This document shows, in pieces, positions 15,887-23,238 of a stretch of DNA of 26,574 nt. Below the pieces are notes generated by a model. The model worked only from the letters and a program-made list of their open reading frames with translations. It did not search any database and was not told the DNA's origin. The stretch is from Bacteroidales bacterium UBA1077 (GTDB taxonomy: Bacteria; Bacteroidota; Bacteroidia; Bacteroidales; UBA932). Position 1 is the first letter of the stretch. Every line of letters begins with the position of its first letter. Made by a program: the position numbers and the translations under genes. The DNA is taken from assembly GCA_002314195.1 (NCBI GenBank), contig DCCQ01000124.1:1-26574 (forward strand), read 5' to 3'.

Positions 15887-17449
15887 TTATACTTCTATTT
15901 CTTTTATAATCTTGTCGATCTCCGCCCTCAACACCTTCTCTTTCTCCACTATCTCAGCAAGTTCGGCATTGAGCCTCACAATATCCACCTTTTCCCTGGT
16001 GTCCTCCTGTTCAACATAAGTTGAGACAGACAAGTTGTAATCAGCATCAGCTATCTTATTATTGGTCACCAGCTTGCTGACATATTTCACATCCTTCCTG
16101 CCTGTGAAGAGATCAAGAATATGCTGGATGTTCTCATCAGTAAGCTTGTTGCTGTTGGTGATCTTGACACATTCCTTTGTGGCATCGATGAACAGGGTGC
16201 AGTTGTCCTTCTTCGCCTTCTTCAAAACCATGATGCAGGTGGCAATACTTGTTCCGAAGAAAAGGTTGTCCGGAAGCTGAATGACGCAATCCACAAAGTT
16301 GTTGTCGATAAGATACTGTCTGATTTTCTTCTCGGCTCCTCCCCTATACATCACTCCAGGGAAACATACTATCGCTGCCGTGCCGTTGCCGGCAAGCCAT
16401 GAAAGAGAGTGCATGATGAATGCAAGATCCGCCTTTGACTTCGGTGCCAGAACCCCAGCGGGAGCGAATCTCGGATCATTTATCAGGGTGATGTCATCAT
16501 CTCCCTTCCACTTGGTTGAATATGGAGGGTTTGACACGATCACCTCGAAAGGTTCATCATCCCAGTGCTGCGGAGAAAGAAGAGTGTCTTCGCAGGCTAT
16601 ATCGAACTTGTCATAGTCGATGTCGTGCAGGAACATATTGATTCTGCACAGGTTGTATGTGGTAAGGTTGATTTCCTGTCCGAAAAAACCTTGTCTCACA
16701 TTGTCCTTGCCGAGTATCTTCGCGGCTTTCAGCAACAACGAACCTGAACCGCAGGCCGGGTCATAAACCTTATTGACCTCAGTCTTGCCGACTGTGGCGA
16801 GCCTGGTCAGGAGTTCACTCACTTCCTGCGGGGTGTAATATTCACCGCCACTCTTTCCGGCATTGGATGCATACATTCCCATCAAGTATTCGTATGCATC
16901 ACCGAAGGCATCAATGGTGTTGTCCTGATAGTCGCCTAATCTCATCGACTTGATGCCCCGCAGGAGCTTGACCAACTTTTCATTCCTTTTTATGACGGTG
17001 GCGCCCAGCTTGTTGCTGTTCACGTCAAGGTCAGCGAATAGACCTTTGAAATCATCTTCGCTTTCAGTGCCTTTAGCAGAGTTTTCGATGGATGTGAAGA
17101 TGCCTTCAAGTGTCATATTCAGGTTCGGATCGGCATCACAAGTCCTGCACACATTCTCGAATAACTGTGACGGGAGGATGAAGAACCCCTTGACATTCAC
17201 CATTTCCTCCCTTATGCCTTCGGCCTGCGCATCGTCAAGCTCAGCATAGTTGAAGTCCTTGTTGCCGGTCTCCCATTCACCACGGTTTATGTAGGTGGTG
17301 ATGTTCTCGCTGATGTATCGGTAAAAGAGCATCCCAAGGATGTATGACTTGAAATCCCAACCATCCACTGAGCCTCGCATCTCATCCGCTATAGCCCAGA
17401 TGGTCCGGTGAAGTTCCGCCCGCTCCACTTCCTTTTTATTGTCCGCCAT
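15887..17449 (-). CDS. hsdM: Type I DNA methyltransferase, M subunit (N6-adenine)
   Basis: Transfers methyl groups from S-adenosylmethionine to adenine in the target set by HsdS and forms the core of the restriction complex. The 520-residue protein has the N-terminal HsdM helical domain (ELHRTIWAIADEMRG), TGDAYEYLMG-like context before GEYYTPQEVSELL, the SAM-binding motif DPACGSGSLL (Asp230), FGQEIN, and the catalytic NPPY (307-310) followed by SADLAFIMHSL-type helices. The C-terminal coiled coil (ELAEIVEKEKVLRAEI) contacts HsdS. It is complete. A consensus promoter lies 23 bases upstream. Unlike most loci, it is separated from hsdS by a 433-base spacer with a terminator, so methylase alone may be expressed at a different level from hsdS-hsdR. 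Confidence 0.96.
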   Translation of the reverse strand: MADNKKEVERAELHRTIWAIADEMRGSVDGWDFKSYILGMLFYRYISENITTYINRGEWETGNKDFNYAELDDAQAEGIREEMVNVKGFFILPSQLFENVCRTCDADPNLNMTLEGIFTSIENSAKGTESEDDFKGLFADLDVNSNKLGATVIKRNEKLVKLLRGIKSMRLGDYQDNTIDAFGDAYEYLMGMYASNAGKSGGEYYTPQEVSELLTRLATVGKTEVNKVYDPACGSGSLLLKAAKILGKDNVRQGFFGQEINLTTYNLCRINMFLHDIDYDKFDIACEDTLLSPQHWDDEPFEVIVSNPPYSTKWKGDDDITLINDPRFAPAGVLAPKSKADLAFIMHSLSWLAGNGTAAIVCFPGVMYRGGAEKKIRQYLIDNNFVDCVIQLPDNLFFGTSIATCIMVLKKAKKDNCTLFIDATKECVKITNSNKLTDENIQHILDLFTGRKDVKYVSKLVTNNKIADADYNLSVSTYVEQEDTREKVDIVRLNAELAEIVEKEKVLRAEIDKIIKEIEV

Positions 17450-17471
17450 TAATTTCTTGCTTTTACGATGG

Positions 17472-17503
17472 CAAAGGTATGGAAAAAAGATCGGGATGGC
17501 AAA
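17472..17503 (-). promoter_or_regulatory. Promoter of hsdM (Bacteroidetes type)
   Basis: On the minus strand TTTG (17503-17500), 20 bases, then TACCTTTG (17479-17472) is a full consensus match. Transcription would begin about 15 bases before the ATG at 17449. Confidence 0.85.
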
Positions 17504-17568
17504 CTATCAGGCTTTTACAACATCATTCCGCCAATCCGGCCTGTTTAGAAGAAAACGGAGAGTGTTCA

Positions 17569-19008
17569 TCAACTCTTAAAAAGGTCATCAAGTGTCACAA
17601 CGCTCTGGATTTCACCGGAATATTCATTTGAGGCAAGTCCGGATGACGCGATCATTGTGAGGTGCAGGGCAGCGTTGGTTTTCACCGTGTCGCGGAAATC
17701 CTCCATCCGTTCATACATTTCTTGAAGATATTTTCCGGTCACAACGTATGGCCTGTTGGAAAATTTTGCCTCGCAGACATTTATCACCTGATCCCGACGT
17801 TCTATCAAGATGTCTATCTGATGACCTTTTATTCCCTTCGCGTTGTCACCCTTCTTGTACCAGGAGCAGACGTTGCTGAGAATGCCACGGATGCCCAAAG
17901 CCTCCTTGATTTGGGGAATATGACTGAGACACAACTGCTCAAAGGCATATCCCGACCAAACACGCCTCGCGGGATCATCGATTGAATTCGACCAGAAGGC
18001 CTCGTCCTTACCACCACCATTCTTGACAAACTTGAGATAGAAGAGGATGAACATGTCTCCAAGCTGATACATCGTGTCCCGGTCCTTCTTTCCAAACGCT
18101 GAATATGACCTTATGAAATCACAATTCCTCAGATTTTCGAGAATAGTTGTGAATGCTCCGCCATCGGAAAATTTCAGTTCATCGCACATCTCCTTTCTTG
18201 TCATACCCTTGGAACGCTTCGCAAGAAGTTCAATCACACGTCGGTATGTCTGTGAGTCCTTGAACAAGGATTTCAACAGGACATCATATTCACCATTCAG
18301 TTCCGCATTGTTCCGGAAAAACAAGAAATCGACATTCTGCGGCAGACTATAACCTTTGTGGAGAAGATCAAGGTAATACGGGGTGCCTCCGAGAATCATA
18401 TAGCACTCCGCGATCTGGTGATTTGTCCACTTGATACCTTTCTTTGCAAGAAAAAGAGAGGTTTCATGAAGATTGAACTGAGACAGCTTAATTTTCCGGG
18501 TGACACGATTGTGCAGCCCGCCTTTCTGAGAGATGACATTGTCATTCATCCATGTTGTCGCGGAACCGCAAATGACCACCATCAGTTCGTTACGCGAGGA
18601 GGCCCAATCATTCCAGAAATATTCAAAAGCCCTTACGAACTTAGACTTAGGAGTATCCAGCCACGGCATTTCATCAATGAATATCACTACTCTTTTCTTT
18701 TGAATCGTAGTGATGTAGTGCTTCAGCTGTTCAAACGCCTCATTCCAATCACGCGGCTCCGAATAGAAGTTTCCGGAACATTCAACCAGTTTCCGGTTCC
18801 ACAAATATAGTTCGTCCCGAAGTTTCCCTTCGTATTGCCCGGTGACAAAGAAATCAAACCTGTCTTGGAAAAGGCTTTTTACCAGATAAGTTTTACCGAC
18901 CCTTCTCCTGCCGTAAACCGCAACCAATTCAGCCTTACTTGATTGATAGCATTCTTCAAGCAGTCCGATTTCCACTTCACGTCCAATGATTTCATTCGAC
19001 ATATTCAT
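17569..19008 (-). CDS. ATP-binding protein, ATPase_2 domain with C-terminal DUF234/nuclease-like domain
   Basis: A 479-residue protein of a family common in Bacteroidetes and archaea. Walker A is GRRRVGKT (Lys39) and Walker B is VVIFIDEMPW (Asp112, Glu113); ICGSATTWM is a likely sensor. A winged-helix stretch follows at about 240-310 (LAKRSKGMTRKEMCDELKF). The C-terminus has HQIDILIERRD (Asp399) and NVCEAKF (Glu413, Lys415), spaced as in PD-(D/E)xK nucleases. The cellular role of the family is not established. Placement beside the restriction genes, on the same strand, suggests but does not prove a defence or mobile-element role. ATG 19008 is used; MSNEIIG at 19002 is an alternative. It has its own promoter. 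Confidence 0.88.
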   Translation of the reverse strand: MNMSNEIIGREVEIGLLEECYQSSKAELVAVYGRRRVGKTYLVKSLFQDRFDFFVTGQYEGKLRDELYLWNRKLVECSGNFYSEPRDWNEAFEQLKHYITTIQKKRVVIFIDEMPWLDTPKSKFVRAFEYFWNDWASSRNELMVVICGSATTWMNDNVISQKGGLHNRVTRKIKLSQFNLHETSLFLAKKGIKWTNHQIAECYMILGGTPYYLDLLHKGYSLPQNVDFLFFRNNAELNGEYDVLLKSLFKDSQTYRRVIELLAKRSKGMTRKEMCDELKFSDGGAFTTILENLRNCDFIRSYSAFGKKDRDTMYQLGDMFILFYLKFVKNGGGKDEAFWSNSIDDPARRVWSGYAFEQLCLSHIPQIKEALGIRGILSNVCSWYKKGDNAKGIKGHQIDILIERRDQVINVCEAKFSNRPYVVTGKYLQEMYERMEDFRDTVKTNAALHLTMIASSGLASNEYSGEIQSVVTLDDLFKS

Positions 19009-19013
19009 TATTA

Positions 19014-19105
19014 TTTTGCGACAAAGGTAAAAAAAAACGAGTTACCGCACAAGAATAAATTTTATTGTTTTGCGACAAGTGTGAAATTTACATCGTTGTC
19101 GCAAA
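19014..19105. repeat. Three copies of a TTTGCGACAA motif upstream of the ATPase gene
   Basis: TTTTGCGACAA occurs at 19014-19024 and 19068-19078 in the same orientation, and its reverse complement TTGTCGCAAA at 19096-19105. The first copy overlaps the -7 box of the ATPase promoter. The set looks like operator sites or a duplicated promoter. The rest of the gap (19106-19250) shows only a weak GCCGA/TCGGC hairpin. Confidence 0.6.
19022..19053 (-). promoter_or_regulatory. Promoter of the ATPase gene, with a nine-T tract
   Basis: On the minus strand CTTG (19053-19050), 20 bases, then TACCTTTG (19029-19022). The spacer next to the -7 box contains nine T (19037-19029), so its length could vary by slippage. 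The -7 box overlaps one copy of the TTTGTCGCAAAA motif, an arrangement that could allow repression by whatever binds it. Confidence 0.7.
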
Positions 19106-19255
19106 GGAATAAACAAAAAAACCGCAACGAAACCCCATTGACAGTTCCGGGTGCCGACTATAGGAAATCGGCAAAAAAGGAACGATAAGTTCACGTTGGC
19201 AGCTTCTGGCAGAATGTGAGGCGGGCAAAGTAAGTGATTATTGCGGAAGAATGCT

Positions 19256-19263
19256 TATCTTTA
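19256..19263 (+). promoter_or_regulatory. Possible -7 element of the GH97 promoter
   Basis: TATCTTTA is one base off the -7 consensus and would place transcription start near 19270, 20 bases before the ATG at 19290. No matching -33 was seen. Confidence 0.3.
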
Positions 19264-19289
19264 CATTTTCAATACGTATTGACAGGAAT

Positions 19290-21287
19290 ATGACACTGAA
19301 ACAATTCTTTTCAGCGGCGGTGATATTCATTTGCCTGCCTTTGGCGGCCTTCGGGGCGCAGAAAACATGGTCGCTTTCCTCTCCGGACGGGAGGATTGTG
19401 ACGGAGGTCTCGACGGGGGACGGGCTCAAATATTCAGTCAGCCGTGACGGGGTCGCGCTTCTGACGCCTTCGGAGATTTCCATGACTTTCGATGACGGAA
19501 CAATGTTCGGAGGGACATCTGACAAGGTCCGCAGGGTCAGAAGAGGAGCGCACGATGTCAAGGGAATCCCGGCGATGAACTACAAGAAGGCCTGCGTGGA
19601 CGACGTTTACAATTTTCTGACGCTGGAGTTCAAGGGCTACAATGTGGAGTTCAGGGCATTTGACAACGGGGTGGCCTACAGGTTCGTCTCTACGGCCAAG
19701 TCAGGGGAATTTACTGTGACTGACGAACTTACCGAATTCAATTTCGCCCAGGACTGGACAGCGTGGGTGCCTTACGTCAAAGATGCCGACGGGAAGACAT
19801 TCAAGCAACAGTTCGTCAACTCGTTCGAGAACACGTACGAACATATTCATTTGTCACAGATGGACCCCGCGAAGCTGGCTTTCCTTCCGATTACTGTGGA
19901 TGCGGCAGACGGGGTGAAGATCGTCATCACCGAGTCGGATCTTCTCGGCTATCCGGGAATGTTCCTGAACGGAAAGGGAGGCAAGGAGTTGAAGAGCGTC
20001 CGCGCGCCTTACCCGATAGGACTGCGGCCTAACGGGGTGTATGTCTATCAGGACATGGACTACGCTGACTACATCGCCAAGGTCGAGGCCGGTCAGAAGT
20101 TCCCGTGGACAGTCATCGGAATCACTCAAGACGCCAAGTCATTGATGGACATGGATCTGGTCTGGCAGCTTGCCACACCTGCGGACGAAAACATGGACTG
20201 GAGCTGGGTGAAGCCTGGGAAGGTGGCCTGGGACTGGTGGAATGACTGGAATCTGTACGGAGTTGACTTCCGCGCCGGAATCAACACGGAGACCTACAAG
20301 TACTACATCGACTTCGCCGCCGCGCACGGCATCGAGTACATCATCATGGACGAGGGCTGGGCGCAGAGGGCCAAGGCGAATCTCTTCCTGATCAATCCTG
20401 ACATCAATCTTGAGGAGCTTGTGGCCTATGCGAACGGCAAGAATGTCGGCATCATCCTCTGGGCCAGCTACAACAGCATCGTAAAAAACCCGGAGAAGGC
20501 GATGAGTCACTACGCTGGGATGGGATTCAAGGGCTTCAAGATCGACTTCATCAACAGGGATGACCAGCAGGCCGTGAAGTTCTGCGAGAGGATGGCGAAG
20601 ATCGCAGCCGAGAACCATCTTCTGATCGACTTCCACGGAGTCTACAAACCGGCGGGAATCCAGAGGACTTATCCGAATGTGCTCAATTTCGAGGGTGTCG
20701 CCGGACTGGAGCAGCTGAAATGGAGTCCTGAAGGCTACGACGAGGTCACCTACGATGTGACGATACCGTTCGTCAGGATGGTGGCCGGGCCGATGGACTA
20801 CACCCAAGGGGCGATGCGCAACGCTGTCAAAGGCAACTACCACCCTGTCGGCTCGGAGGCGATGAGTCAGGGCACCAGATGCCGCCAGCTCGCTGAATAT
20901 GCCGTCTTCGAGGCCCCGCTCACAATGCTCTGCGACTCCCCTTCCAACTATATGGCCGAACCGGAATGCACGGAGTTCATCGCGGACTTCCCTACCGTCT
21001 GGGAAGAGACCGTCCCGGTTTGCGGGGAGATCGGTGAATATGTCGCCGTGGCCCGCCGCAGCGGGGGCACATGGTATGTCGGAGCGCTGACCAACTGGGA
21101 CGCGCGGGACCTTACCCTTGACCTGAACTTCATCGGAGGCGGGAATATGACCGTCTTCCAGGACGGAATCAACGCCGACAGGGCGGCCAGAGACTACAAG
21201 AAGACTTCCGCAAAAATCCCGGCGGACGGGATGGTAAAAATCCACATGGCTCCGGGCGGGGGCTGGGTGGCGAAAATCACCAGATGA
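19290..21287 (+). CDS. GH97 glycoside hydrolase, retaining type (alpha-galactosidase-like)
   Basis: The 665-residue protein has a Sec signal peptide (cleavage likely after AAFGA, residue 22), an N-terminal beta-sandwich, a TIM barrel and a C-terminal beta domain, the usual GH97 plan. Family landmarks are AWDWWNDWN, YIIMDEGWA, GFKIDFINRDDQ and RTYPNVLNFEGV. In SusB-type inverting enzymes the KIDF position has no Asp. Here Asp419 in KIDF and Glu468 in NFEG match the nucleophile and acid/base of the retaining alpha-galactosidase branch (as in BtGal97b). Alpha-galactosidase is therefore preferred over alpha-glucosidase, though the substrate is inferred. The ATG at 19290 is chosen over 19251 because it begins the signal peptide and 19251 lies upstream of the putative -7 box. 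Confidence 0.9.
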   Translation: MTLKQFFSAAVIFICLPLAAFGAQKTWSLSSPDGRIVTEVSTGDGLKYSVSRDGVALLTPSEISMTFDDGTMFGGTSDKVRRVRRGAHDVKGIPAMNYKKACVDDVYNFLTLEFKGYNVEFRAFDNGVAYRFVSTAKSGEFTVTDELTEFNFAQDWTAWVPYVKDADGKTFKQQFVNSFENTYEHIHLSQMDPAKLAFLPITVDAADGVKIVITESDLLGYPGMFLNGKGGKELKSVRAPYPIGLRPNGVYVYQDMDYADYIAKVEAGQKFPWTVIGITQDAKSLMDMDLVWQLATPADENMDWSWVKPGKVAWDWWNDWNLYGVDFRAGINTETYKYYIDFAAAHGIEYIIMDEGWAQRAKANLFLINPDINLEELVAYANGKNVGIILWASYNSIVKNPEKAMSHYAGMGFKGFKIDFINRDDQQAVKFCERMAKIAAENHLLIDFHGVYKPAGIQRTYPNVLNFEGVAGLEQLKWSPEGYDEVTYDVTIPFVRMVAGPMDYTQGAMRNAVKGNYHPVGSEAMSQGTRCRQLAEYAVFEAPLTMLCDSPSNYMAEPECTEFIADFPTVWEETVPVCGEIGEYVAVARRSGGTWYVGALTNWDARDLTLDLNFIGGGNMTVFQDGINADRAARDYKKTSAKIPADGMVKIHMAPGGGWVAKITR

Positions 21288-21358
21288 CAAGATCTGCCAC
21301 AAGATTACTGCTTACAAGTCTGTGGCGGAATGTTTTCTTAAAAAGAAGTTTTTGGTTT

Positions 21359-22234
21359 ATGAGAAGAATATTGTTGTCGCTGACAGCGGTCATCACGGTT
21401 CTGACCCTGTCCGGAATCAATGCGAAGGCCAAGAGTGAGAAGGCCAGCGTCATGTCGTTCAACATACGAATCCAACTGCCCACGGACACAGGGGAACAGA
21501 ATTGGGAAAGCCGCAAGGAAGGATGTGTCAAGGCCATCAGAAAATATTCCCCTGACATTCTGGGGATCCAAGAGGCCACGGCAAGGCAGAAATCCTTCAT
21601 CATGAAAGAGTTGCCCAAATACATCATGATCGACGGAAGCACCAAACCCGGCACGATCAACGAAACGACGGAATCCGAGTTCAACCCGATTCTCTTCCGC
21701 GCCGACAGATTCGAACTTCTTGATTATGGCTTGTTCTGGCTCAACGAAGACCAGACACCGGAGAAAAAGGGCTGGGACGCTGAATATGTCAGGACAGCCA
21801 ACTGGGTCAAGCTCCGTTTCAGAAAATCCGGACAAATCATTTTCATTTTCAACACCCATTTTGACAACATCGGAGTGGAATCAAGGCATAAGAGTTCCGA
21901 GCTGATTGTAGAAAAGGTCAAGGAGATCGCCGGAAGTGACGCCGTCGTCTTCCTGGCCGGATCCTTCAACGCCAAAAGCGGGGACAAGTCCCTCAAGCCT
22001 CTCTCTTCATTCCTTCAGGAAGCGGAGAAGACCGTGAGGAAGGCCGACAAGGTTCTGTCTTTCAATGATTTCGGACGCAAGGGCGGAAAACCGGCAGGCA
22101 TCGACCACATCTTCTGCCGCAACGCTGAGGCCAGAAGCTTCGATGTGGTAGACGAGCCGAAATTCGGAGTGAAATACATCTCTGACCACTATCCGGTGGT
22201 CTCGGAGATTGTTATCGAGATTCCGAAAGACTAA
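21359..22234 (+). CDS. Secreted endonuclease/exonuclease/phosphatase-fold protein with altered active site
   Basis: A 291-residue protein with an N-terminal signal peptide (MRRILLSLTAVITVLTLSG). The EEP fold is shown by VMSFNIR (Asn35), ILGIQEAT (Glu72), NTHFDNIG (His167), GIDHIF (Asp249) and SDHYPV (Asp276, His277). The usual GDFN motif reads AGSFNA: Ser202 replaces the catalytic Asp while Asn204 is kept. Secreted EEP proteins in Bacteroidetes act on nucleic acids, phosphoesters or sphingolipids; the substrate here is unknown and activity may be reduced or lost. The ATG at 21284 overlaps the GH97 stop but would hide the signal peptide behind 25 residues, so 21359 is preferred. It is 71 bases after GH97, probably the same transcript. 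Confidence 0.85.
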   Translation: MRRILLSLTAVITVLTLSGINAKAKSEKASVMSFNIRIQLPTDTGEQNWESRKEGCVKAIRKYSPDILGIQEATARQKSFIMKELPKYIMIDGSTKPGTINETTESEFNPILFRADRFELLDYGLFWLNEDQTPEKKGWDAEYVRTANWVKLRFRKSGQIIFIFNTHFDNIGVESRHKSSELIVEKVKEIAGSDAVVFLAGSFNAKSGDKSLKPLSSFLQEAEKTVRKADKVLSFNDFGRKGGKPAGIDHIFCRNAEARSFDVVDEPKFGVKYISDHYPVVSEIVIEIPKD

Positions 22235-22294
22235 GAAGTTGTTCTTAAGAAAAACTGAACCGCAGGCAAGCAAGTCAAACAATCATAAGTGCCA

Positions 22295-23194
22295 ATGAAT
22301 ATGGAATCCCAGCTCAGGCAAAAGGAACTGTACAAGGAAAGCATTCTGGAACAGGTGAAGGAAATCCGAGCCTCATCCGATGACACAGGGTGTCCATACT
22401 GCGGGCAACCGGTGAATAAAAGTTGGGAATGGTGCCCGTCATGCGGTCACTCGCTTGTGGATTGGTGCACGTTCTGCGGAGCGGACATTCCTCGTGGAGA
22501 GGATGAGTGTCCGGAATGCGGGGTGAGCAGGAGCGGGATCGTCTGCCCGAAATGCGGAACCCGGAATGCCGGCGGTTTCTGCCGGAAATGCAACGAACCA
22601 TTGACGCTTGCGGCGAAGAAGGAACTGGAGAGGGCGTTGGAGGATCCGGCGTTCGTCAAGGCGGCGGAACTGGCGGTAAAGGCAGCGGAGTTGCAGGCGA
22701 TGATCGAGGCTGAGGATCAGAAAGTGCCGGAAACGGAAAGCATGGAAATCGAGTTGCCGGAAGATGTACTTAGGCTGAAGGAATTGCTGGGTAAGACTAA
22801 GTTGAGACAGCTGGAAAGACCGGTCGCCGAGCCTGTCGAAGCGGTCAGAGCATCTGTCCTTCAACAAACTCAGGGGTCTGACGGGAAGCAGCATGCTCAG
22901 CGGCCGAAGAGCAAGGCCGAGCTGCGGGCTGAATATTCAAAAATCCAAGAGGATCTGAACAAGGCGTTGGGAGAGATGCTTCCGCCGGCGGGCTCGACTC
23001 CGCAGGAGCAACGGAACTATTTCTCGGCCAGGAAGTTGCCGGTGGATAAAATCATCCGGACTAAGATCCGGTCAGCATGGGTCTGCAACTTCTGCGGATG
23101 CTGGCACAACTGCCCGAGCGAGTGCTGCGAACCGTGGCACGGCGGGAAATGGGTCTGTGAATATAAGGAAGAAAAGATACTGGATTTCCAATAG
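22295..23194 (+). CDS. Multi-zinc-ribbon protein, partner of the downstream kinase
   Basis: A 299-residue protein with three zinc ribbons in residues 33-99: CPYC/CPSC (33,36,47,50), CTFC/CPEC (58,61,72,75) and CPKC/CRKC (84,87,96,99). A charged helical stretch follows (about 100-255, KAAELAVKAAEL), then a separate C-terminal Cys/His-rich knot starting WVCNFCGCWHNCP that could bind another metal. No enzyme motif was found; an adaptor or sensor is inferred. ATG 22295 is used, because the GTG at 22289 adds only two residues; ATG 22301 is also possible. It starts 60 bases after the preceding gene without a clear promoter, and lies 44 bases before the kinase gene, so the two are likely an operon. 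The linker carries a GAGCCTGTCGAAG motif. Confidence 0.82.
   Translation: MNMESQLRQKELYKESILEQVKEIRASSDDTGCPYCGQPVNKSWEWCPSCGHSLVDWCTFCGADIPRGEDECPECGVSRSGIVCPKCGTRNAGGFCRKCNEPLTLAAKKELERALEDPAFVKAAELAVKAAELQAMIEAEDQKVPETESMEIELPEDVLRLKELLGKTKLRQLERPVAEPVEAVRASVLQQTQGSDGKQHAQRPKSKAELRAEYSKIQEDLNKALGEMLPPAGSTPQEQRNYFSARKLPVDKIIRTKIRSAWVCNFCGCWHNCPSECCEPWHGGKWVCEYKEEKILDFQ
22829..22841 (+). repeat. Half-site of a GAxCCTGTCGAAG repeat inside the zinc-ribbon gene
   Basis: GAGCCTGTCGAAG matches 12 of 13 bases of each arm of the inverted repeat at 26432-26490 and encodes Glu-Pro-Val-Glu in a linker, as that copy does. It may be a single REP-like unit. Confidence 0.4.
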
Positions 23195-23238
23195 AAACGG
23201 CAAGGCCGTCATAGAATAACAGCTTACAACTAAGAATT

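Noticed and set aside
15657..15887. 76-codon minus-strand ORF starting in TAATG overlap with the hsdM stop
   Set aside because: The coupling-style overlap is attractive, but the opposite-strand 48-codon frame has the patterned, family-like sequence. The 76-codon product has no recognisable motif. Kept as a less likely alternative.
20139..21302. 387-codon minus-strand ORF
   Set aside because: Antisense to GH97; His/Val/Asp-rich shadow composition.
21284..21358. ATG overlapping the GH97 stop (ATGA) as start of the EEP gene
   Set aside because: It would place 25 extra residues ahead of a clear signal peptide; the ATG at 21359 fits better.
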